A DNA stretch of 21,428 nt from JARDZI01 sp041639705 (GTDB lineage: Bacteria > Bacillota > Clostridia > Clostridiales > Caloramatoraceae). This document shows, piece after piece, positions 7,443 to 14,307 of the stretch (position 1 is the first letter of the stretch; every line of letters starts with the position of its first letter). Position numbers and translations under genes: made by a program. The stretch spans positions 1 through 21,428 of the forward strand of contig JBEQBT010000023.1 in NCBI GenBank assembly GCA_041639705.1, in the 5' to 3' direction. The notes beneath the pieces were generated by a model that was given only the letters and a program-made list of their open reading frames with translations, was not told where the DNA came from and ran no database searches.

Positions 7443-9182
7443 TTATTTTTCTGCCCAACTGTCAGCAATCTGCACCTCTGCCAATATAGGAACGTGTCTT
7501 AAATATTCTGCTCCTGCTTTTTCCATGGTTTCCTTAAGAATCTTTGCTACTTCGGTTGCATGTTCGCCTTTTGTTTCAAGCACAATCTCATCATGAACCA
7601 CTGCAACAATTTTAGTATTAGTATTGTTTAATTTGTCAACCAACATTCCTAAAGCATTCTTAATAATATCTGCTGCACTACCCTGAACAGGTGTATTGCA
7701 CAATCCTGAAAGCCCTGAATTATCACTATATACATGTTTACGTCCTGCAATAGTACGACTTTGTACAGGAGGACTGTTTTTCAGCTTTTTATGCCACAAA
7801 GCTACTCCTTTATATGCATAAAAAAAGCGATTACGAAATTGCTCTGCTTGTTCTAATGTCATGTCAACACCGTAAGTTTCCTGAGCATAACTTTGTAAAC
7901 CTTTTGCACCCATTGCAAAAACCAAGCCAAAATTCATTGCTTTTGCAGATTGCCTTTCTTCTTTTGTTACTTGAGATATATTCTTACCACTCACAAGAGC
8001 AGCTGTTAAACGGTGTAAATCCTCTCCATTTTTATAAGCCTTAATCATACGCTCATCCTTAGAAATTTCTGCTACAACACGTAATTCAATTTGAGAATAA
8101 TCTGCTATAACCAATTTATTTCCCTCAGTTGCAGAGAAGCAGGCTCTAAAATTCTTATCCCGGGGTATTTGTTGAATATTTGGTCCACCACAGCTCATTC
8201 GCCCACTCCAGGCTCCTATTTGTAAATATTTTGGATGCAGTCGTCCAGTTACAGGGTGTATTTGTTCTGGTATAGAATAAAGGAATGTTGAAAGCAGTTT
8301 TGTAGTTCTTCTATACTCAGTTAAAGCCTGTACAAGGGGGTTATGTGAATAAGGTGCAAGTGCATGTCTTGAAGTATTGTCAACCGGAATATCATAGTTG
8401 TTAAGTATGTTTAAAATCTGCTTATTACTATCCATGTTAATATCACTTAAAACCTTATCATCGAAAAAACTCATCTGCACTTTTGGATGGCCAGTGTATT
8501 CATATAGCTTTTCTAAACAAGCCTGCTGCTCCTTCTCAATTTTCGCCCTCAATTCCTGCCATCTGCTTAATTCCAGATGTATTCCATTGCACTCCACCTC
8601 TGCAATTGCACGAGCACATGAAAACTCCTGTCTAGCTACTTCAACCAGATTATTCTGTTTTATTTCAACGAGCATTTTCTTCCTTAGTCGCAGCAGTACT
8701 TCTGCATCCTTAGCAGCATACTCAAGTTGCTCCCTTCTTAAAACCTCACTCCAATCACTCTTTTGCTCATCTTTTGAAAAACTCTCTCCAAGATAATGGT
8801 GTACGAGCTCCTTTAATCCTGCTCTTTGTGCTCCCCCTGAACTACGCAAAAGCTGTGCTGCCAACATAGTGTCAAACAGATTAGCAGGAGGTCGTATTTC
8901 TATCGCCATTAAAAACTGCAAATCAAACTTTGCATTCTGAAAAACCTTGACCGAATTTGATGAAATCACATTTCTAATTATTGGCAAGCCCTCCGGTAGA
9001 AAGGTTGAACAATATATAACAAAAACTGGCATTCCTTCTATAGCTAGCTGAATCAAACGGATTTTATTTGTATGTGGATCTAAACCTGAAGTTTCAGTAT
9101 CAATAGCGATAACTGAAGCACTTAATAAGTTACTCTCATATGGTAATATATCTTTCATAAAATTTATTAGTAAAAATTCCAT
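7443..9182 (-). CDS. Family A DNA polymerase with 3'-5' exonuclease, no 5' nuclease
   Basis: A 579-residue polymerase I relative made only of the proofreading and polymerase domains. Exonuclease (DEDDy) motifs: D28 and E30 in IDTETSGLD, N83 and D87 in NAKFDLQFL, and Y155 and D159 in YAAKDAEVLL. Polymerase motifs: A, D361YSQIELR; B, R410, K414, F418; C, HDE at 530-532. In motif B the usual Tyr-Gly (E. coli Y766-G767) is Phe-Ala (F422-A423). E. coli Pol I is about 930 residues; the missing part is the 5' flap nuclease, so this is an accessory polymerase rather than the Pol I that removes primers. I chose the ATG at 9182, which leaves the usual 20 or so residues before the first exo motif. A TTG at 9260 is also open but reads through low-complexity sequence and lacks support. 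Ribosome binding at either start is poor, and the upstream DNA is decayed. Confidence 0.88.
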   Translation of the reverse strand: MEFLLINFMKDILPYESNLLSASVIAIDTETSGLDPHTNKIRLIQLAIEGMPVFVIYCSTFLPEGLPIIRNVISSNSVKVFQNAKFDLQFLMAIEIRPPANLFDTMLAAQLLRSSGGAQRAGLKELVHHYLGESFSKDEQKSDWSEVLRREQLEYAAKDAEVLLRLRKKMLVEIKQNNLVEVARQEFSCARAIAEVECNGIHLELSRWQELRAKIEKEQQACLEKLYEYTGHPKVQMSFFDDKVLSDINMDSNKQILNILNNYDIPVDNTSRHALAPYSHNPLVQALTEYRRTTKLLSTFLYSIPEQIHPVTGRLHPKYLQIGAWSGRMSCGGPNIQQIPRDKNFRACFSATEGNKLVIADYSQIELRVVAEISKDERMIKAYKNGEDLHRLTAALVSGKNISQVTKEERQSAKAMNFGLVFAMGAKGLQSYAQETYGVDMTLEQAEQFRNRFFYAYKGVALWHKKLKNSPPVQSRTIAGRKHVYSDNSGLSGLCNTPVQGSAADIIKNALGMLVDKLNNTNTKIVAVVHDEIVLETKGEHATEVAKILKETMEKAGAEYLRHVPILAEVQIADSWAEK

Positions 9183-9289
9183 ATGTTTTTCCCCAAAAAT
9201 AATTAAGGTTACCAGACAACTGCTTATACTCCCATGCCAATTCCTTTTTATTAATATCAAAACCTTTATATTTTTTATTTAGATCTATA

Positions 9290-9529
9290 GCCTCTATTGC
9301 ATATTTCGTAAATATGATTCATTATTCATTGCAGCATCAAAAGACATTCATCCCCATGATGACCAAGTTCTACGCCTTTCATATCAAATGGAATACCTTC
9401 AGTTATTGAATTGGGGTCCGTATCTCTTGAAATAAATAAAAATTCAGTCTGCTTATCTACGAAATTCTTAATAAGTCAAGGACATGCAACTCTGTCAACA
9501 TGTACTTTTTCCCTTGTAATCCACTTCAT
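9290..9529 (-). pseudogene. ChrB-like chromate resistance domain, broken
   Basis: The leftward frame starts with a good AGAGGGG site and ATG at 9529, reading MKWITREKVHVDRVACP, then hits TGA at 9476-9478 exactly where the family has the Trp of CPW. The same frame continues LIKNFVDKQTEFLFISRDTD and then SITEGIPFDMKGVELGHHG, again family-like. It shifts frame near DEC, after which SFDAAMN can be read one frame over. The combination is clearly a ChrB C-terminal-type domain, which is normally about 130 residues. A nonsense change and at least one frameshift make it a relic, ending somewhere between 9290 and 9326. No chromate transporter is nearby. Confidence 0.8.
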
Positions 9530-9692
9530 TTAAAAACCCCTCTTTCCTTTTTATAGTGTGACTATAGTTACATCGTAAGTTCTTATTGATTTAAAGTCAA
9601 TATATGAATTTTCCGTTTGTTGGGAGGTCTTTTCTATAGAAACTTAAACAACTTTCCTCAATAACAACAATGCTGGTACTATTCTTGCTTCA

Positions 9693-9721
9693 TTGTAAAA
9701 TAACTCATAATGGGGTATACT
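9693..9721 (+). promoter_or_regulatory. Promoter of the csoR-like/EamA operon
   Basis: TTGTAA (9693-9698) and TATACT (9716-9721) have a 17-bp spacer. The expected start of transcription falls inside the palindrome at 9722-9750, so a bound repressor would block polymerase. Confidence 0.7.
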
Positions 9722-9750
9722 TTTAATATCCCCCTATAGGGGATATTAAA
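9722..9750 (+). promoter_or_regulatory. CsoR-type operator palindrome
   Basis: Arms TTTAATATCCCC (9722-9733) and GGGGATATTAAA (9739-9750) are perfect inverted repeats of 12 bp around CTATA. The C-run, TA core and G-run is the known form of CsoR-family operators. It lies directly before the ribosome binding site (AGGAG, 9751-9755) of the sensor gene, pointing to autoregulation. Confidence 0.78.
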
Positions 9751-9763
9751 AGGAGTGATAATT

Positions 9764-10039
9764 ATGAGTGAACAACATAAACATGAAGACACACAAGCAG
9801 TTATTCATCGTCTTTCGAGAGCTATTGGGCATTTAGAGTCTGTTAAAAAAATGGTGGAAGACGGAAGGGATTGTAGTGAAGTTCTGATTCAAATTGCTGC
9901 TGTAAAATCAGCAGTTAATAACATAGGAAAAATAATTTTACAAGACCATATTAAGAATTGCGTGGTAGATGCAGTTGTAACTGGTGATAATAAGGTACTG
10001 GATGATTTATCTCTTGCAATTGATAAATTCATGAAATAG
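9764..10039 (+). CDS. CsoR/RcnR-family metal-sensing repressor
   Basis: A 91-residue all-helical repressor of the CsoR/RcnR/FrmR family. The ligand pattern is C37 (GRDCSEVL), H62 (DHIKN) and C66, matching the Cys-His-Cys set of copper(I) sensor CsoR. The N-terminus carries extra His residues (H5, H7), which in RcnR-type proteins can join the site, so the metal cannot be fixed from sequence. The ATG at 9764 has AGGAG 8 bases upstream; the GTG at 9755 overlaps that site. The gene is preceded by a CsoR-like operator and followed 17 bases later by an EamA transporter. The simplest model is release of repression when metal or another thiol-reactive inducer binds, switching on the exporter. Confidence 0.9.
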   Translation: MSEQHKHEDTQAVIHRLSRAIGHLESVKKMVEDGRDCSEVLIQIAAVKSAVNNIGKIILQDHIKNCVVDAVVTGDNKVLDDLSLAIDKFMK

Positions 10040-10056
10040 ATAGGAGGTATATCATT

Positions 10057-10932
10057 TTGAAAACAAAACACAATACTGCTATACTTTGGGCAATTCTAGC
10101 TGCTGCTTTATATGCTATTAGTTCCCCAGTTTCCAAAATACTATTAAACAAAGTTCCTCCAACTATGATGGCAGGACTTTTATATCTTGGTGCTGGTATT
10201 GGAATGTCTATAATAGGTTTGTTTCGTTACAAAGCTGGGAAATTGAGAAAGGAAATGAGATTAACAAAAAAAGAAATGCCTTTTACAGTTGGAATGATTG
10301 TTTTAGATATAGCAGCGCCTATTTTCCTTATGACAGGGTTAACTATGACTACTCCTGCAAATGTCTCCCTACTTAACAATTTTGAAATTGTTGCAACTTC
10401 ATTAATTGCACTTTTCATCTTCAAAGAAGCCATCAGTAAAAGGTTGTGGATTGCAATTGGTTTGATTACAGTTGCAAGTATTATTCTTTCAGTGGAGGAT
10501 GTAAGTAGTTTCTCTTTTTCTTTTGGTTCTCTTTTTGTTTTACTTGCTTCTATTTGCTGGGGCTTTGAAAATAACTGTACCAGAATGTTGTCGGTAAAAG
10601 ACCCTCTGCAGGTTGTAGTTATTAAGGGATTTGGTTCAGGTTTAGGTTCTTTACTAATCTCTTTTATTCTTAAAGAGCCTTTCACTGATGTAGTTTATAT
10701 AATTGCTACACTTTTATTAGGATTTGTTGCTTATGGGTTAAGTATATATTTATATGTGTACGCACAGCGGGAACTTGGAGCTGCTAAAACAAGTGCATAT
10801 TATGCCATTGCTCCTTTTATTGGTGTAGGGCTTTCCTTCATTATTTTTCTGCAGATACCTACAAGTTTATTTGTTATTGCGCTGTTAATTATGATAGTTG
10901 GAACTTATTTTGCTTCTACAGATAGTAAATAA
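10057..10932 (+). CDS. EamA/DMT-family membrane transporter
   Basis: A 291-residue inner-membrane protein with about ten hydrophobic segments forming two EamA repeats (roughly 8-145 and 155-287), typical of the drug/metabolite transporter superfamily. Start at TTG 10057 with TAGGAGGT about 9 bases upstream. It is co-transcribed with the CsoR-like sensor (17-base gap) and ends at the hairpin at 11030-11073. The substrate is unknown. DMT proteins export amino acids, metabolites or drugs, and the sensor implies a metal- or thiol-linked signal; that pairing, rather than the usual copper ATPase or rcnA-type exporter, is notable. Assignment to the family is firm, function is inference. Confidence 0.88.
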   Translation: MKTKHNTAILWAILAAALYAISSPVSKILLNKVPPTMMAGLLYLGAGIGMSIIGLFRYKAGKLRKEMRLTKKEMPFTVGMIVLDIAAPIFLMTGLTMTTPANVSLLNNFEIVATSLIALFIFKEAISKRLWIAIGLITVASIILSVEDVSSFSFSFGSLFVLLASICWGFENNCTRMLSVKDPLQVVVIKGFGSGLGSLLISFILKEPFTDVVYIIATLLLGFVAYGLSIYLYVYAQRELGAAKTSAYYAIAPFIGVGLSFIIFLQIPTSLFVIALLIMIVGTYFASTDSK

Positions 10933-10937
10933 AAGGA

Positions 10938-11012
10938 TTATTCTATGTCTTTTCCTTTTATCTTTATATCAACAGGAACTTCAACCTTTGGTTTTTCTAA
11001 TTCTTTTTTCAT
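10938..11012 (-). other. Possible 24-residue peptide or gene tail
   Basis: A short leftward frame starts MKKELEKPKVEVPVDIKIKG and ends KDIE, stopping at 10938. It has an alternating charged and beta-like pattern that looks coded rather than random, but has no Shine-Dalgarno. It could be the C-terminal scrap of a lost gene. I do not recognise the family. Confidence 0.25.
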
Positions 11013-11023
11013 TTTTCTACACA

Positions 11024-11084
11024 AAAAATAACTGGTGATTATTTTACTATTTCTAATAAAATAATTACCAGTTGATACTTTTTC
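11024..11084. terminator. Two-way terminator between EamA and lyase genes
   Basis: AACTGGT (11030-11036) pairs with ACCAGTT (11067-11073), with further AT pairing inside, and carries an A-run on the left and ACTTTTTC on the right. It separates convergent genes. Confidence 0.65.
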
Positions 11085-11185
11085 ATTATTTTTGAAATTG
11101 CTTGTATGCCTATTTAATTTGATTACATTTTATTAAAAAACCCATTAGCAATCCTTACTGCTCCCTTTGCACACCTTTTTCACCT

Positions 11186-12634
11186 TTATAGGCTATCGCC
11201 AAAATCTTCTCTGAATTTTGCAGCCAATTTAGTAGGCCAATCCGAAATGCTCTTTAATTTACCTGTGAAGAAACGTAGTATCTTAGGCTCATCTTCAAAA
11301 CTCAAGCCTCCAATTAAATTTCGGTTTTGATATAGCCAAGCTATACGATCAATTGCATAGTTTACCTGGGAAAGGGTGAATACACGTCTCGGCAATGCCA
11401 ATCGCAAAAGCTCCATGTTGGATAGGGTTTCATTACCATTCTCGTCCCTTTCCTCAGAAATGGTTCCTCTTTCCATACCTCTTATTCCTCCAGCAATGTA
11501 CATTGCTGCTGCAAGGGCTCCGGCAGGATATTGGTTCTGAGGAATATGGCTTAGAAACTCCATAGCATTTAAATGACATCCCATGCTACCTGCTGGTGTT
11601 ACAACTGGTACACTTCGTTTTTGAAGCTCCTCTACCATATATGCTATAAATTGAGGTCCTTGGTTAATCATATTTTCATCCATGGTTTCCTCAAGTCCTA
11701 CAGTCATTGCCTCCATTTCACGAACAGACATGCCTCCATAGGTTAGAAATCCTTCATAAAGAACTACAAATTGGCTGAGCTTTTCATATACATCCTTATT
11801 ATTGGTACATATACCACCGCCTCTGGCACAGCCAAGCTTACGTGCTGAAAAATAGATAATATCAGAAAGGTCTGCTATTGCTAAGGTAATTTCTCTAATG
11901 CTCATATTTTTGCAGCTTTCCTCACGTGTCTTTATGAAGTATAGGTTATCAGCTAAAAGACTTGCATCTAATACAAGCATAATTCCAAATTCATCACATA
12001 TAGTTTTTACTTCTCTTAAGTTCTGAAGGGAAAATGGCTGACCTCCGATTAGATTTGTACCTGCCTCCATACGAACAAATGCAATCTTTTCAGCACCCTG
12101 TTTATTCATTAGGATTTTCAACTTCTGAATATCCATGTTTCCTTTAAATGGTTCAATGCTATTAATATTCAAGCCCTCTTCTGTGATTAATTCTACAACT
12201 GAACCGCCATTTAAATTAATATGAGTTTTTGTTGTGGTGAAGTGATAATTCATAGGAACTATTGTTCCTTGTTTTACTAGTCCATGTGCTAAAATATTTT
12301 CACATGCCCTTCCCTGGTGTGCAGGAAGAAAAAACTTCTTTCCAAAAATATCATTTACTTTATTTTCAAGCCTTGTAAATGTTTCTGACCCAGCATAGCT
12401 GTCATCTGCTTGCATCATTGCAGCAAGTTGATTGTCACTCATTGCATTTACACCACTGTCAGTTAGCATATCTAGAAAAATATCAGGATTTTTAAGCAAA
12501 AAAGTATTGTATCCTGCTTCATTCATTGCCTCTAAACGTCTCTCAATTGGTACAAGGTTCAATTTTTGTACAATTCTTACCTTATGCATTTCTAGTGGAA
12601 AATTTCCACCCTCATAAAATTTAACATTAGTCAT
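11186..12634 (-). CDS. PLP-dependent beta-eliminating lyase, tyrosine phenol-lyase/tryptophanase family
   Basis: A 482-residue PLP enzyme of the tryptophanase / tyrosine phenol-lyase (TPL) family; these split an aromatic amino acid into the aromatic ring compound, pyruvate and ammonia. The PLP lysine is K266 (FSARKLG) and the pyridine Asp is D223. At residues that separate the two enzymes it resembles TPL: FTTT at 132-135 (Asp in TnaA), MERG with R389 (VEIG in TnaA) and RFFT at 454-457 (RHFT in TnaA). Two features are odd: the family's DATR/DSAR arginine is Leu226, and the KKD after the PLP lysine is KLG. There is also a C-terminal extension of about 20 residues beyond the usual end. The ATG at 12634 has an AGGAGTG site about 7 bases upstream. 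A CRP-like GTGA-N6-TCAC sits 57 bases upstream. The substrate is uncertain. Confidence 0.85.
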   Translation of the reverse strand: MTNVKFYEGGNFPLEMHKVRIVQKLNLVPIERRLEAMNEAGYNTFLLKNPDIFLDMLTDSGVNAMSDNQLAAMMQADDSYAGSETFTRLENKVNDIFGKKFFLPAHQGRACENILAHGLVKQGTIVPMNYHFTTTKTHINLNGGSVVELITEEGLNINSIEPFKGNMDIQKLKILMNKQGAEKIAFVRMEAGTNLIGGQPFSLQNLREVKTICDEFGIMLVLDASLLADNLYFIKTREESCKNMSIREITLAIADLSDIIYFSARKLGCARGGGICTNNKDVYEKLSQFVVLYEGFLTYGGMSVREMEAMTVGLEETMDENMINQGPQFIAYMVEELQKRSVPVVTPAGSMGCHLNAMEFLSHIPQNQYPAGALAAAMYIAGGIRGMERGTISEERDENGNETLSNMELLRLALPRRVFTLSQVNYAIDRIAWLYQNRNLIGGLSFEDEPKILRFFTGKLKSISDWPTKLAAKFREDFGDSL

Positions 12635-12690
12635 ATTAAATCACTCCTATTTCTACTTAAATTGTTAAAAAATAAAGAAATGTAATTTTA

Positions 12691-12704
12691 GTGATTTTCA
12701 TCAC
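12691..12704. promoter_or_regulatory. CRP/FNR-like inverted repeat upstream of the lyase
   Basis: GTGA-TTTTCA-TCAC has the half-site spacing of CRP/FNR-family operators and lies 57-70 bases before the lyase start. A second GTGATTTTCA lies at 13040-13049 but lacks the mirrored half. Binding is inference. Confidence 0.4.
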
Positions 12705-12846
12705 GCTACTATAATCCCCCCTTATATGCAATTTTTTATCATGTAGTGGTTATAATTTAGTAGCATGAACATTATATGACTAACCCCTTTCATTTAATTT
12801 TTATGATAATCAACAAGTCACTCACAATCACATGACATTCCATCTC

Positions 12847-12875
12847 AAAAAATAAAAAATACCCTTTACAGGGTA
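12847..12875 (-). terminator. Orphan leftward terminator upstream of the lyase
   Basis: TACCCT/AGGGTA (12860-12865 with 12870-12875, loop TTAC) is followed, in the leftward transcript, by a long T-tract (12847-12859, TTTTTTATTTTTT). It lies about 210 bases upstream of the lyase start with no protein gene between it and the MerR gene terminator, so it may end a small RNA or a leader. Confidence 0.65.
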
Positions 12876-13080
12876 AATTGACAGAAAGTACTTTTATTGA
12901 ATAACCATAAGCAATAAACAAAAAAACTACAAATCCTACTGGCTCAGCTTATAGAAACACCAATATATTACTTAATAATACTATTTATCCTACCATACTA
13001 CCATGCTACTACTATTATTATATTTTAAAACTAAATGATGTGATTTTCAATACCTATTTTATAAATAATACTAGAAAGGT
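12876..13080. other. Stretch without a protein gene, possible sRNA or leader
   Basis: I find no credible open frame on either strand. A leftward TATAAT lies near 13018-13023 but has no -35 at proper distance. The orphan terminator at its end is the only sign of transcription. Confidence 0.35.
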
Positions 13081-13086
13081 GGCAAA

Positions 13087-13120
13087 GATAAAGACATTGG
13101 TTTTGCCCGATGTCTTTATC
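13087..13120 (-). terminator. Hairpin after the MerR/TipAS gene
   Basis: GATAAAGACAT (13087-13097) and ATGTCTTTATC (13110-13120) form an 11-bp stem 17 bases past the stop of the MerR gene. The T-tract after it is short, so termination may be partial. Confidence 0.55.
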
Positions 13121-13136
13121 AAAGTTCATAACATTA

Positions 13137-13901
13137 TTATTTTTTCATGCCAGTGTATATAAAAATTGCATCCCTTAGAAATGCTGCTGTACCTGGTTGT
13201 TCTTTATCATAGTACGCCGTGAATCTTTCATCATCAACATACATTTGAGCAAGCCCAGCATGTGCCTCCTTGCTGTACTTTGCCCAATAATATGTTAGCC
13301 ATTGCTTGTGTAAATCAGCTGCCCTTTGAGCTAATTCGCTGGCTGGATCACTATCTTTAAAAGCCTCAGCAAGTGTTTTCATTAATTTTTCTGATAAGTT
13401 AGTCACCTCATCATATTCTTTTTGAGTCATATTCATAAGCTTAGCATTTGATTTTTCAACCCTATCCTTGCCATACTTTTCTCTGACTTCTTCACCATAT
13501 TTTTTCTCATTATCATCAATCATCTTTTTCTTGAAGCCTTCAAACTTTTCCTTATCGCTCATTTTAATCCTCCCCTCTGTTAATGCTAAGGTTTTATCCA
13601 CATTAGCTATTAACATATCCAATTGCTTTCTTTTTTCAAGGAGCTTTTCACGATGTTCTATTAGTGCAGCTGTTCTATCAAAGGAAGGTGCAGTTACTAT
13701 TCCCTTAATGCTGTCTAAACTAACTCCTAATTCTCTATAAAATAATATTTGCTGCAGTCTGTCTACTTCCATTTGGCCATAAATACGATATCCAGATGAA
13801 TTTATTCTTGCCGGCTTAAGAATTCCAATTTCATCATAGTATCTAATCGTCCTGCTACTAATACCAGCTAACCTTCCCAGTTTTTGCACTGTATATTCCA
13901 T
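13137..13901 (-). CDS. MerR-family regulator with TipAS effector domain
   Basis: A 254-residue transcription regulator. Residues 1-70 are the MerR winged helix (YTVQKLGRLAGISSRTIRYY), 75-110 the dimer coiled coil, and about 118-254 a TipAS domain with the conserved WLTYYWAKYSKEAHAGLAQ and DERFTAYYD blocks, which binds hydrophobic antibiotics in TipA- and Mta-type proteins. It is expected to activate a promoter by untwisting a long spacer. The ATG at 13901 has a very strong AGGAGGTGAGC site. Its own promoter has the 19-bp spacer of MerR targets, so it is probably autoregulated. No efflux pump or resistance gene lies next to it, unlike many members, so the regulon is elsewhere or limited to itself. 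Confidence 0.9.
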   Translation of the reverse strand: MEYTVQKLGRLAGISSRTIRYYDEIGILKPARINSSGYRIYGQMEVDRLQQILFYRELGVSLDSIKGIVTAPSFDRTAALIEHREKLLEKRKQLDMLIANVDKTLALTEGRIKMSDKEKFEGFKKKMIDDNEKKYGEEVREKYGKDRVEKSNAKLMNMTQKEYDEVTNLSEKLMKTLAEAFKDSDPASELAQRAADLHKQWLTYYWAKYSKEAHAGLAQMYVDDERFTAYYDKEQPGTAAFLRDAIFIYTGMKK

Positions 13902-13923
13902 ACGCTCACCTCCTTACAAAATT

Positions 13924-13954
13924 ACTTTACACCCTTACGTAGCGTTAATGTCAA
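13924..13954 (-). promoter_or_regulatory. MerR-type autoregulated promoter, 19-bp spacer
   Basis: On the leftward strand TTGACA (13954-13949) and TAAAGT (13929-13924) have a 19-bp spacer containing an imperfect dyad around CGCTACGTAAGGGT. The extended spacer and dyad are the hallmark of MerR-activated promoters. Confidence 0.72.
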
Positions 13955-14102
13955 TAGCCTTTTTTATTTTTAAAATTCATTCCTCATATTTTGCATAATT
14001 ATTTATTTTAAGTCTATATATATTCACCTATTCTTACACATATGAAACTATCTTATGATAAATAAAGAAATGCAATTTTAAGCAAAGTTTGTAAATTCCA
14101 TC

Positions 14103-14160
14103 CTGAACATAGTGAAGGATTTTTTACCTAATATGCCCTAACATCCTTCACTATGTTCAG
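14103..14160. repeat. Interspersed palindrome, copy 1
   Basis: A perfect 18-bp inverted repeat (14103-14120 with 14143-14160) with arm CTGAACATAGTGAAGGAT and a 22-base loop. Flanking bases extend the pairing imperfectly to GTCATTCTGAAC-like sequence. It resembles the widespread GTCATTCTGAGC-AGCGAAGAATC intergenic repeat of Firmicutes; a diverged copy is at 20718-20776. Confidence 0.75.
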
Positions 14161-14244
14161 AATGACAGAACAACTCTTTCATAACAGTGCAATCACAATT
14201 TTTGTAAAGCAAAATTATTTTAAGACAGTTCCAGTAATTATTTC

Positions 14245-14273
14245 TTGCAATCCATAATGATTTCTATTATTAT
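14245..14273 (+). promoter_or_regulatory. Promoter of azlCD
   Basis: TTGCAA (14245-14250) and TATTAT (14268-14273) are 17 bp apart, 35 bases before the azlC start. Confidence 0.55.
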
Positions 14274-14307
14274 ATAAATCATATATTCTCAGTAAAGAGG
14301 TGACAAA

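Noticed and set aside
7443..9260. Polymerase translated from the upstream TTG at 9260
   Set aside because: Adds 26 residues of atypical sequence, the TTG has no properly spaced ribosome binding site, and the family's normal N-terminus fits the ATG at 9182.
12985..13008. A tnaC-like leader peptide (a leftward ATG GTA GTA TGG TAG) ahead of the lyase gene
   Set aside because: Only four codons, no ribosome binding site, and no Asp-Pro or Trp arrangement of known tryptophan leader peptides.
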